Shown: positions 45,528-53,451 of the stretch, one piece after another
Layout of the letters: each line of letters begins with the position of its first letter
How positions within the stretch are numbered: position 1 is the first letter of the stretch
Assembly: GCF_018100785.1 (NCBI RefSeq)
Contig: NZ_JAGJEC010000002.1
Span: forward strand, 434,001-498,000
Source of the DNA: Maribacter sp. MMG018
GTDB lineage: Bacteria; Bacteroidota; Bacteroidia; Flavobacteriales; Flavobacteriaceae
Direction of reading: 5' to 3'
Length of the DNA stretch: 64,000 bases
The notes under the pieces: model-generated
Seen by the model: the letters and a program-made list of their open reading frames with translations, nothing else
What the model was told of the DNA's origin: nothing
Database searches by the model: none
Program-made: the position numbers and the translations under genes

Positions 45528-46856
45528 ATGAAAAAGAAAGTTGCATTTTATACTTTGGGCTGTAAGCTGAACTTCTCGGAAACTTCTACCATTGCCAGAA
45601 GTTTTGTTGACGAGGGCTTTCAACGTGTAGATTTTTCTCAGAAAGCGGACATGTATGTAATCAATACCTGCTCTGTGACGGAGAATGCAGATAAAAAATT
45701 CAAGACTATTGTTAAGCAGGCCCAAAAAGGGAATCCAAAAGCTTTTATAGCCGCGGTAGGATGTTATGCCCAATTGAAACCGGAAGAATTAGTTGCGGTC
45801 GATGGTGTGGACCTAGTATTGGGGGCCACCGAAAAGTTTAAGATTACCGACTATATCAACGATCTCTCAAAGAACGATTTTGGCGAGGTACATTCTTGTG
45901 AAATAGAGGAAGCCGACTTTTATGTGAGTAGCTACGCTATTGGCGACAGGACCAGGGCTTTCTTGAAAGTGCAAGATGGGTGCGATTATAAATGTACTTA
46001 TTGTACCATTCCGTTGGCCAGGGGGATATCTAGAAGCGATTCTTTAGAGAATGTACTTTTAAAGGCGAAAGAGATAGCCGATCAGAATATAAAGGAAATA
46101 GTATTGACGGGGGTCAATATTGGAGACTATGGCAAAGGGGAGTTCGGTAACAAAAAGCATGAACACACTTTTCTAGATTTGGTAAAGGCCCTAGATGATG
46201 TAGATGGTATTCATCGTCTTAGGATATCATCTATAGAGCCTAATCTGCTGAAAAATGAAACCATAGATTTTGTGGCACAGAGCAAAACATTTGTGCCGCA
46301 TTTTCATATACCGTTGCAAAGTGGTAGTGATGCTCTCTTGAAATTGATGAAGAGAAGATATCTTACCCAATTATATACCGATAGAATACAAAGGATCAAA
46401 GAGGTGATACCGAATTGTTGTATCGGTGTAGATGTTATTGTTGGTTTTCCGGGTGAGACCGAAGAACGCTTTTTGGAGACCTATCATTTTCTGAACAATT
46501 TGGATATTTCGTACCTGCATGTATTTACTTATTCGGAAAGAGATAATACAGAAGCTGCGTCTATGGAAGGTGTGGTGCCTAAAGATGTTAGGAACAAACG
46601 TAGTAAGATGCTACGGGCCTTATCTGTAAAGAAAAGAAGGGCTTTTTATGAAAGCCAATTGGGGGCCGAGTTGGAGGTGTTGTTCGAAGGTGAGAACAAA
46701 GAAGGGTATATACACGGATTTACACAAAATTATGTAAAGGTAAAAACCCCTTGGAATCCGGCTTTGGTAAATACCATACACCAAGTTAGGTTAAAAGATA
46801 TTGCTGATGACGGTTTGGTAGCCATAGATTTTGTGGACGAAAAAATAATGGCATAA
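45528..46856 (+). CDS. mtaB: tRNA t6A37 methylthiotransferase (MtaB)
   Basis: The 442-residue enzyme has an N-terminal UPF0004 domain with three Cys (GCKLNF, NTCSV, GCYAQ), a radical SAM core with CDYKCTYC, and a C-terminal TRAM-like region. This is the two-cluster layout of methylthiotransferases. MtaB rather than MiaB or RimO is suggested by the start VAFYTLGCKLNFSE. It converts t6A37 to ms2t6A in tRNAs reading ANN codons. A bidirectional terminator follows directly. Confidence 0.9.
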   Translation: MKKKVAFYTLGCKLNFSETSTIARSFVDEGFQRVDFSQKADMYVINTCSVTENADKKFKTIVKQAQKGNPKAFIAAVGCYAQLKPEELVAVDGVDLVLGATEKFKITDYINDLSKNDFGEVHSCEIEEADFYVSSYAIGDRTRAFLKVQDGCDYKCTYCTIPLARGISRSDSLENVLLKAKEIADQNIKEIVLTGVNIGDYGKGEFGNKKHEHTFLDLVKALDDVDGIHRLRISSIEPNLLKNETIDFVAQSKTFVPHFHIPLQSGSDALLKLMKRRYLTQLYTDRIQRIKEVIPNCCIGVDVIVGFPGETEERFLETYHFLNNLDISYLHVFTYSERDNTEAASMEGVVPKDVRNKRSKMLRALSVKKRRAFYESQLGAELEVLFEGENKEGYIHGFTQNYVKVKTPWNPALVNTIHQVRLKDIADDGLVAIDFVDEKIMA

Positions 46857-46887
46857 AAAAAGCCTCTCAATAGAGAGGCTTTTTTTT
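46855..46887. terminator. Bidirectional terminator
   Basis: AGCCTCTC and GAGAGGCT arms with AATA loop, A6 before and T7 after. It overlaps the end of the mtaB stop codon and serves the convergent GNAT-like gene too. Confidence 0.93.
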
Positions 46888-46888
46888 G

Positions 46889-47182
46889 TTAGATTCTGAT
46901 ACCTACCGGTAACATTTCTTTGTATTGTCTATTCTTTCTTAAAAAACCTGCTATTTGAGGGCTTGTAGGTACTACTCTAAGGCTTTTTTCTTGAATGTGA
47001 TGAAGAACAGCTTTAATAAAATTTTCTTTGAAACCTTCTGTCGTTATCCCTTCAGGAACTACAAGTTTGGTTAAAAAGACCTTTCTTTCTTGGGACGAAT
47101 ACTCTATTTTGGCAAGTTGGCCATCGACAATAGTTTCGAATTGACGCAAGAAGGCGTTGTCTTTAATAATAACATCGTTCAT
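46889..47182 (-). CDS. Small GNAT-like (YidJ/Gcn5-related) protein
   Basis: From the ATG at 47182 the protein has 97 residues; the frame is open 22 codons further upstream, but that part covers an inverted repeat and is not conserved-looking. The pattern of an N-terminal beta hairpin, LTKLVVPEGI, a helix ending HHIQEKSLRVVPTSP and a final FLRKNRQYKEML matches the small N-acetyltransferase-like family PF14542. The acetyl-CoA loop, usually RGxG, reads GITTEG and lacks the arginine, so catalytic activity is uncertain. Confidence 0.68.
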   Translation of the reverse strand: MNDVIIKDNAFLRQFETIVDGQLAKIEYSSQERKVFLTKLVVPEGITTEGFKENFIKAVLHHIQEKSLRVVPTSPQIAGFLRKNRQYKEMLPVGIRI

Positions 47183-47214
47183 ATAGTTGATTTTAGTATT
47201 GTGTTTAGACAAAA

Positions 47215-47242
47215 AAATTACGATGTTCTCCAATCGTAATTT
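47215..47242. repeat. Inverted repeat upstream of the GNAT-like gene
   Basis: AAATTACGAT and ATCGTAATTT are perfect 10-bp arms around 8 nt. It starts 33 nt before the GNAT-like ATG, in a divergent promoter region, and could be an operator or a leader hairpin. Confidence 0.5.
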
Positions 47243-47346
47243 GTTCAATATTGCTTCTATATCAGAAAAAACAATTTATTAACAAGTAATGTTCAAAACT
47301 AATAAAAAAATAGCTAATTTCCTATTTTTTACAGTAATTGCTTTTT

Positions 47347-48009
47347 ATGTCAGATTCCATTATTCATGTTTATTTTATGCCAGGAATGGCAGCTAGCCGT
47401 AAAATTTTCGAATACATAAAACTCCCTAAAAAACAGTTTCAAATTCACTTGCTCGATTGGTTTATTCCAGAAAGTGACCAAAGCCTAACCGACTATGCCA
47501 AACAAATGACAAAAAAAATAGAACATCCGAACCCGGTGCTTCTAGGGGTGTCTTTTGGGGGAGTACTAGTTCAGGAAATGGCCAAATTGATACCGGTTAA
47601 AAAAGTAATTGTCGTATCAAGCGTAAAACTAAAAAGAGAACTCCCAAAACGAATGTTGTTTGCGAGGTATACCAAAGTACATAAGCTATTACCAACTGGG
47701 TTGATTACCAATGTGGAGCTATTGGCAAAATATGCCTTTGGAGAATCTGTAACCAAAAGATTGGACCTTTATGAGAAGTATTTATCTATACGCGACAAAA
47801 AATATATAGATTGGTGTATAGACCGGTTGGTAAATTGGGACCAGACGGAATACGCCGATAATGTTGTGCATATTCAAGGAGATAAAGATGCCGTGTTTCC
47901 CATTGCCAATATAAAAGATTGCATAAAGGTGCCAAATGGCACCCATACCATGATAATACATAGGGCTAAATGGTTTAATGAGCACCTGCCCACAATTATT
48001 TTGGATTAA
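47347..48009 (+). CDS. Alpha/beta hydrolase fold protein
   Basis: The 220-residue protein has the nucleophile elbow GVSFGG with Ser near residue 71, a candidate acid in IQGDKDAVFP and a C-terminal His in NGTHTMIIH, giving a complete Ser-Asp-His triad. No signal peptide is present. I use the ATG at 47347; a TTG three codons earlier is less likely. The substrate is unknown. It lies 48 bp upstream of the lytic transglycosylase gene on the same strand, possibly in one transcript. Confidence 0.82.
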   Translation: MSDSIIHVYFMPGMAASRKIFEYIKLPKKQFQIHLLDWFIPESDQSLTDYAKQMTKKIEHPNPVLLGVSFGGVLVQEMAKLIPVKKVIVVSSVKLKRELPKRMLFARYTKVHKLLPTGLITNVELLAKYAFGESVTKRLDLYEKYLSIRDKKYIDWCIDRLVNWDQTEYADNVVHIQGDKDAVFPIANIKDCIKVPNGTHTMIIHRAKWFNEHLPTIILD

Positions 48010-48057
48010 GACAGTTCTATTGATACCTTTATGGTGTATTAAACTAATTTTAAGTGT

Positions 48058-49014
48058 ATGAAGATTTTAAAGAATGTCCTAATGTTCTTGGGGGTTTTGT
48101 TCGTTGTTGGTACTTTGGTATTTGCCACCAAGTCAGGTGATTTGGCAATTACCGAGAAGAAAGTTGTTGTAATTGATACGATTCAAAAAAATGTAGCTTC
48201 GGGCTATCGTATTTCGGCCATAGATATTCCTGAAGATTTGAATTTTGCGGGAGAGTTGGTTCCTCAAGAAGACCCGGAAATAATGGAACGTGTGGATAGG
48301 GAGTTTTTGGTAAATACCTATTGGCAGTCCAATGCATTGCTTTTAATGAAACGTGCGCATAAATATTTTCCAGTAATAGAACCTATTTTGGCCAAAAACG
48401 GAATTCCCGATGATTTTAAATATCTGGCCGTTGCAGAAAGTGGATTAACGAATGTAGTATCCCCGGCCGGTGCTACAGGTTTCTGGCAGATAATGAAAGA
48501 AACGGGTAGAGAGTACGGTCTGGAGGTTAACTCCAATGTAGACGAAAGGTACCATCTAGAAAAATCCACGGAAGTTGCCTGTAAATATTTGAACAAATGG
48601 AAAGATCGTTATGGCAGTTGGTCATTGACCGCTGCGGCCTATAATGCAGGTCCGGGAGCGATCAACAAATTTATGGGAATACAAAAAGTTGATAATTATT
48701 GGGATTTGCTTCTGGGTGATGAAACAGGAAGATATGTATTTAGGATCATGGCGATAAAAGAGATTCTGTCGAATCCGGAAAAATATGGATTTCATGTAGA
48801 AAAAGAAGATTTGTATACCGCGGTTCCTACTTTTAAAGTGGAGGTAGATGAGCCTATTGCCAGTTTTGCCGATTTTGCAAAAGAATATGAAATCACCTAT
48901 AAAGTACTTAAGCGTCATAACCCATGGTTACGCCAGCCTCATTTAAATAATAGCTCTAGAAAAAAGTATGTAATAGAAATTCCGAACAAAGGGTATTACA
49001 AAGAATCAAAGTAA
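48058..49014 (+). CDS. Lytic murein transglycosylase (MltD-like)
   Basis: The 318-residue protein has an N-terminal membrane or signal segment (about 5-23) and an SLT domain: catalytic Glu127 in VAESGL, then GATGFWQIM and AYNAGPGAI. It cleaves peptidoglycan glycan strands in the periplasm with formation of 1,6-anhydro-muropeptides. The C-terminus (about 265-315) looks like a single degenerate LysM unit (ASFADFAKEYEIT, LKRHNPWL), compared with two or more in E. coli MltD. A long terminator hairpin follows. Confidence 0.9.
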   Translation: MKILKNVLMFLGVLFVVGTLVFATKSGDLAITEKKVVVIDTIQKNVASGYRISAIDIPEDLNFAGELVPQEDPEIMERVDREFLVNTYWQSNALLLMKRAHKYFPVIEPILAKNGIPDDFKYLAVAESGLTNVVSPAGATGFWQIMKETGREYGLEVNSNVDERYHLEKSTEVACKYLNKWKDRYGSWSLTAAAYNAGPGAINKFMGIQKVDNYWDLLLGDETGRYVFRIMAIKEILSNPEKYGFHVEKEDLYTAVPTFKVEVDEPIASFADFAKEYEITYKVLKRHNPWLRQPHLNNSSRKKYVIEIPNKGYYKESK

Positions 49015-49051
49015 TAACTCTTTATATTGATTAGGTCTTATCGGAATGACA

Positions 49052-49091
49052 AAAAGAAGCCCAAACTGTTTTTACAGTTTGGGCTTCTTTT
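49052..49091. terminator. Bidirectional terminator, 18-bp stem
   Basis: A perfect 18-bp stem with TTTT loop, arms ending GAAGCCCAAACTGT and ACAGTTTGGGCTTC, between convergent genes. Confidence 0.92.
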
Positions 49092-49119
49092 ATAACCTAT
49101 AAAACTAGACTCAGCTAAA

Positions 49120-49635
49120 TTAAATCTTTTTCATTTGTTGCTGCATCATGCGGATCTGATCGGTCAACATATTGTTCTTATCCAATTTTTTAGCTTCGTT
49201 GAGTAGGGTAGTGGCCTCTCTTTTTCTTCTTTTTTGCATGGCTATACCGGCCAAACTCAATTTTGCCATGGCAACATCATAATCCATGGTTAAACCGAGC
49301 TTTAATGCCTTTTTAAAGTATTTTTCTGCCTGTGTAAGGTTGGTTTGTGAAAAAATAATTCCGTGTAGGTAATTGTAATATCCCTGTTGTTTTTGAATTA
49401 AGGCGCTTTCGGGATTTTTAATTTTTGACAACCATTTTTTTGTTCCTTCCAAATCTTGTTTTCGCATTCTTAAGAATGCCAGTAATATAATTTCGTTTCT
49501 ATAATATAGAAATATGAATATTAGCGATATTAAAATTAAAAATATACCGTTACCTATGTTACCTTCGATAAATTGATATACCGCATAACCAATGATCAAT
49601 GCGGCTATGACCAGTTTTATGTTTTTGTTGAACAT
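49120..49635 (-). CDS. Membrane protein with TPR-like C-terminal half
   Basis: From the ATG at 49635 the protein has 171 residues; the open frame upstream adds 22 residues that do not look coding. Two membrane helices occupy about 6-22 and 28-45. The soluble part holds helical repeats similar to TPR units (YYNYLHGIIF, AEKYFKKALKLGL, AMAKLSLAGIAM). TPR proteins usually mediate protein contacts. The function is unknown. It is convergent with the lytic transglycosylase gene and divergent from rpmH. Confidence 0.72.
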   Translation of the reverse strand: MFNKNIKLVIAALIIGYAVYQFIEGNIGNGIFLILISLIFIFLYYRNEIILLAFLRMRKQDLEGTKKWLSKIKNPESALIQKQQGYYNYLHGIIFSQTNLTQAEKYFKKALKLGLTMDYDVAMAKLSLAGIAMQKRRKREATTLLNEAKKLDKNNMLTDQIRMMQQQMKKI

Positions 49636-49794
49636 TTTTATATTTATTATGTTAAACCTATTTTCATTAAGCACTTGCTTATAATATTGCACCTTTAACA
49701 ATAAAAGTGCACCTAGAAAACGGGTTCGGCAAAATTAGGGAAAAGCTAGGTTTTGGAGCGAATGGATTTATTAAAATATTTTTTTCATATCTAC

Positions 49795-49824
49795 TTGCCA
49801 AAGAAAAAACTCTTTGTATATTTG
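49795..49824 (+). promoter_or_regulatory. Promoter of rpmH
   Basis: TTG at 49795-49797, 19-nt spacer and TATATTTG at 49817-49824, an exact match to the Bacteroidota sigma-A pattern. The leader is about 60 nt. Confidence 0.78.
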
Positions 49825-49890
49825 CGCCCAGTTTTACCTGTCCACGTAAGGTAGTTCAAAAATAGACATATAGATTAAAAAATATAGGCG

Positions 49891-50052
49891 ATGAGTAAAA
49901 GAACATTTCAACCATCTAAGAGAAAGAGAAAAAACAAACACGGTTTTCGTGAGCGTATGGCTTCCGTAAATGGAAGAAAAGTTCTTGCTAGAAGAAGAGC
50001 AAAAGGAAGAAAGAAGTTAACCGTATCCTCAGAGCCACGTCATAAAAAGTAA
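49891..50052 (+). CDS. rpmH: 50S ribosomal protein L34
   Basis: A 53-residue, very basic protein starting [20 protein letters not shown], with [20 protein letters not shown], the unmistakable L34 sequence. It is part of the large ribosomal subunit. It has its own promoter and a strong terminator. The dnaA and rnpA genes often found beside rpmH in other bacteria are not here. Confidence 0.97.
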   Translation: MSKRTFQPSKRKRKNKHGFRERMASVNGRKVLARRRAKGRKKLTVSSEPRHKK

Positions 50053-50070
50053 TGACTGTAGATAACTTTT

Positions 50071-50111
50071 AAAAAAAGGTGCTGCTTATTTAAGTTTAGC
50101 ACCTTTTTTTT
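50071..50111 (+). terminator. Terminator of rpmH
   Basis: AAAAAAAGGTGCT and AGCACCTTTTTTT form a 13-bp stem with a 14-nt loop, ending in a T-run. Confidence 0.9.
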
Positions 50112-50115
50112 GACC

Positions 50116-50123
50116 TAATTTTG
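50116..50123 (+). promoter_or_regulatory. Candidate -7 element (TAATTTTG) of carB
   Basis: TAATTTTG fits TAnnTTTG, 30 nt before the carB ATG, just past the rpmH terminator. A TTT rather than TTG sits at the -33 distance. Confidence 0.5.
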
Positions 50124-50153
50124 AATTTATAGAAAACGAGAAACACAATTGGA

Positions 50154-53006
50154 ATGCCAAAAAGAAAAGATTTAAACTCTATTTTATTGATTGGTTCTGG
50201 CCCTATCATTATAGGCCAGGCATGTGAATTTGATTATGCGGGAAGTCAATCTTTGCGCTCATTGCGAGAAGATGGTATCGAAACTATTCTGATAAATAGT
50301 AATCCGGCCACTATTATGACAGACCCTTCAATGGCGGACCATGTTTACTTAAAACCACTGACAACGAAATCGATTGTTGAGATTTTAAAGGCACATCCTC
50401 AAATTGATGCCGTATTACCTACCATGGGAGGGCAGACAGCCCTTAATTTATGTATAGAAGCCGATAAAAAAGGAATTTGGGAAGATTTTGGTGTTGAGCT
50501 TATTGGTGTAGATATAGATGCTATAAATATTACCGAAGATAGGGAACAGTTTCGTGAGTTAATGTTGAAGATAGGTGTGGGGATGGCTCCCCAAGCGACC
50601 GCTACCTCATTTTTACAAGGAAAGGAAATAGCGCAAGAATTTGGTTTTCCGTTGGTGATCCGAGCTTCCTATACACTAGGTGGAGCAGGAGCTTCTATAG
50701 TTTATAAACCAGAGGATTTTGATGAATTATTAAGTCATGGCTTGGAGATTTCCCCTATTCATGAAGTAATGATAGATAAGGCCCTAATGGGGTGGAAAGA
50801 GTATGAATTGGAGTTGCTACGTGATAAAAACGACAATGTTGTTATTATCTGTACCATCGAAAATATGGACCCTATGGGAATACATACAGGTGATTCCATT
50901 ACCGTAGCACCTGCAATGACCTTGTCTGACCGTACTTTTCAGAAAATGAGGGATATGGCCATTAAAATGATGCGCAGTATAGGCGATTTTGAAGGAGGCT
51001 GTAATGTACAGTTTGCCGTGAGCCCAGATGAAAAAGAAGAAATAATTGCCATTGAGATAAATCCGCGTGTTTCAAGATCATCTGCTTTGGCATCTAAAGC
51101 CACTGGATACCCCATTGCGAAAATAGCCACTAAATTGGCTATTGGTTACTCGTTGGACGAACTTGATAATCAAATTACAAAATCAACTTCAGCGCTGTTC
51201 GAGCCTACTTTGGATTATGTAATCGTAAAAATTCCTAGATGGAACTTTGATAAATTCGAAGGTTCTGACCGTACCTTGGGACTTCAGATGAAATCTGTAG
51301 GTGAGGTAATGGGAATAGGGCGCTCTTTTCAAGAAGCACTGCACAAGGCTACACAATCGTTGGAGATTAAAAGAAATGGTCTTGGGGCCGATGGTAAGGG
51401 GTATAAAAACTATGACCAGATCATAAGTAAGCTTACCGTACCAAGTTGGGACAGGGTGTTCGTAATTTATGATGCCATACAAATGGGAATTCCATTAAGT
51501 AGAATTCATGAGATAACAAAAATTGATATGTGGTTCTTAAAACAATATGAAGAACTCTATCAATTGGAAAAGGAAATTTCGAAATATACCATCGCATCCC
51601 TATCAAAAGATTTGTTGCTAGAAGCAAAGCAAAAAGGTTTTGCAGATAGGCAGATAGCGCATATGCTGGATTGTTATGAGAGTGAGGTTTATAATAAACG
51701 TACAGAACTTAGTATAAATAGGGTATATAAACTGGTAGATACATGTGCCGCTGAATTTAAGGCCATGACTCCCTATTACTATTCTACCTTTGAGGCCGAA
51801 ATCGAAAAACCCGATGGCACTAGGTATGTAGAAAATGATAGTATAGTTACCGATCGTAAAAAAATTGTGGTTCTTGGATCGGGACCAAACCGAATAGGGC
51901 AGGGTATTGAGTTCGATTATTGCTGTGTTCACGGAGTTTTGGCCGCGGCCGAATGTGGTTACGAGACCATTATGATCAACTGTAACCCCGAAACGGTTTC
52001 TACCGATTTTGATACTGCCGACAAATTGTATTTTGAGCCTGTTTTCTGGGAACATATCTATGATATTATAAGGCATGAGAAACCAGAAGGTGTTATTGTT
52101 CAATTAGGAGGGCAAACAGCCTTGAAATTGGCCGAAAAGCTTTCTAAGTACGGAATTAAGATTCTAGGTACAAGTTTTGAGGCCCTTGACCTTGCCGAGG
52201 ATAGGGGAAGTTTCTCTGAACTTTTACAAGAAAACAACATTCCATTTCCGAAGTTCGGTGTTGCGGAAACGGCCGATGAAGCCTTGACACTTGCCGATGA
52301 GTTGGATTTTCCGTTACTGGTAAGACCATCTTATGTGCTTGGTGGACAGGGAATGAAAATCGTTATCAATAAAGAGGAATTGGAAGAGCACGTAGTGGAT
52401 CTATTGCGTAAGATTCCAAATAATAAATTGTTGTTGGACCATTACCTTGATGGGGCCATTGAAGCGGAGGCAGATGCTATTTGTGATGGTGAAGATGTGT
52501 ATATTATTGGTATCATGGAGCATATAGAGCCTTGCGGAATTCATTCCGGGGACTCTAATGCAACCTTGCCACCTTTTAATTTAGGTGAGTTTGTGATGCA
52601 ACAGATAAAAGACCATACCAGAAAAATTGCCTTGGCATTGAATACGGTAGGTCTTATTAATATACAGTTTGCCGTAAAGGATGATACGGTTTATATAATT
52701 GAAGCCAACCCAAGAGCTTCTCGTACGGTGCCATTTATAGCAAAAGCGTATAAAGAGCCTTATGTGAACTATGCAACAAAAGTGATGTTGGGAGAGAAAA
52801 AAATAAAGGATTTTGATTTTAATCCACAGTTAGAAGGCTTTGCCATCAAACAACCGGTATTCTCTTTTAATAAATTTCCTAATGTAAACAAGAACCTAGG
52901 TCCGGAAATGAAAAGTACGGGAGAAAGCATCTTGTTTATAGATAGCTTAAAAGATGATGATTTCTACAATCTTTATGCGCGAAGAAAAATGTATTTGAGT
53001 AAGTAG
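50154..53006 (+). CDS. carB: Carbamoyl-phosphate synthase large subunit
   Basis: The 950-residue enzyme has two homologous ATP-grasp halves (GSGPIIIGQACEFDYAG near residue 14 and GSGPNRIGQGIEFDYC near 577), each with the GGQTALNL or GGQTALKL motif. It makes carbamoyl phosphate from bicarbonate, ammonia (from CarA) and two ATP, for pyrimidines and arginine. It is about 120 residues shorter than E. coli CarB because the chain stops after the second ATP-grasp half, so the C-terminal MGS-like allosteric domain is missing. No carA lies in the window. Confidence 0.95.
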   Translation: MPKRKDLNSILLIGSGPIIIGQACEFDYAGSQSLRSLREDGIETILINSNPATIMTDPSMADHVYLKPLTTKSIVEILKAHPQIDAVLPTMGGQTALNLCIEADKKGIWEDFGVELIGVDIDAINITEDREQFRELMLKIGVGMAPQATATSFLQGKEIAQEFGFPLVIRASYTLGGAGASIVYKPEDFDELLSHGLEISPIHEVMIDKALMGWKEYELELLRDKNDNVVIICTIENMDPMGIHTGDSITVAPAMTLSDRTFQKMRDMAIKMMRSIGDFEGGCNVQFAVSPDEKEEIIAIEINPRVSRSSALASKATGYPIAKIATKLAIGYSLDELDNQITKSTSALFEPTLDYVIVKIPRWNFDKFEGSDRTLGLQMKSVGEVMGIGRSFQEALHKATQSLEIKRNGLGADGKGYKNYDQIISKLTVPSWDRVFVIYDAIQMGIPLSRIHEITKIDMWFLKQYEELYQLEKEISKYTIASLSKDLLLEAKQKGFADRQIAHMLDCYESEVYNKRTELSINRVYKLVDTCAAEFKAMTPYYYSTFEAEIEKPDGTRYVENDSIVTDRKKIVVLGSGPNRIGQGIEFDYCCVHGVLAAAECGYETIMINCNPETVSTDFDTADKLYFEPVFWEHIYDIIRHEKPEGVIVQLGGQTALKLAEKLSKYGIKILGTSFEALDLAEDRGSFSELLQENNIPFPKFGVAETADEALTLADELDFPLLVRPSYVLGGQGMKIVINKEELEEHVVDLLRKIPNNKLLLDHYLDGAIEAEADAICDGEDVYIIGIMEHIEPCGIHSGDSNATLPPFNLGEFVMQQIKDHTRKIALALNTVGLINIQFAVKDDTVYIIEANPRASRTVPFIAKAYKEPYVNYATKVMLGEKKIKDFDFNPQLEGFAIKQPVFSFNKFPNVNKNLGPEMKSTGESILFIDSLKDDDFYNLYARRKMYLSK

Positions 53007-53022
53007 AAATTTGTAACCAAAC

Positions 53023-53050
53023 AAAAAGCACCCTTAGAGGTGCTTTTTTT
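53023..53050. terminator. Bidirectional terminator
   Basis: AAAAAGCACC and GGTGCTTTTT arms with a 6-nt loop and a T7 tail, between carB and the convergent GIY-YIG gene. Confidence 0.9.
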
Positions 53051-53055
53051 GTTTA

Positions 53056-53406
53056 TTAGTTAAACCATACGGCATAACGCTTTCGTCTAAGTTCTAGAGC
53101 AAGAATTTTTTCCATTTTTAGAGCCTCTGCTCTCGTAGAGAAAGGGGGAATATGGTTGTAAAGGCTTCCGCGCAGATATAATCCATATTTTTTTACGATA
53201 GAAGAAGATAGATCGTATCCCTTTTTGCTCAAGGTGCCTTTTTTATGCTGATCAAAGCGTTCTTTAGGCGATTTACTGGTCATGCCTACATACAGGCATT
53301 CGAGAACCCCGTTAAACTGTGGATTTGCTTCCCTGAATTTTCTGTTTTCCGTGAAGACCTTTTTTGAAAGTTCTACAACATAAACTCTATATTCTATCTT
53401 GGGCAT
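53056..53406 (-). CDS. Stand-alone GIY-YIG-like domain protein
   Basis: The 116-residue protein consists of one GIY-YIG-like nuclease fold: VYVVEL in place of GIY, CLYVGMT in place of YIG, then the conserved Arg in SPKERFDQH and a late acidic residue in EALKMEKILALELR. Such single-domain proteins occur in many bacteria; some relatives cut DNA, but most are uncharacterised. It is 45 bp downstream of the hybrid kinase gene on the same strand. No restriction, repair or mobile genes accompany it. Confidence 0.7.
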   Translation of the reverse strand: MPKIEYRVYVVELSKKVFTENRKFREANPQFNGVLECLYVGMTSKSPKERFDQHKKGTLSKKGYDLSSSIVKKYGLYLRGSLYNHIPPFSTRAEALKMEKILALELRRKRYAVWFN

Positions 53407-53451
53407 CTATTTCTGATTATAAGCTGAAACATGTTTGTTGCGGTAAGTAAT

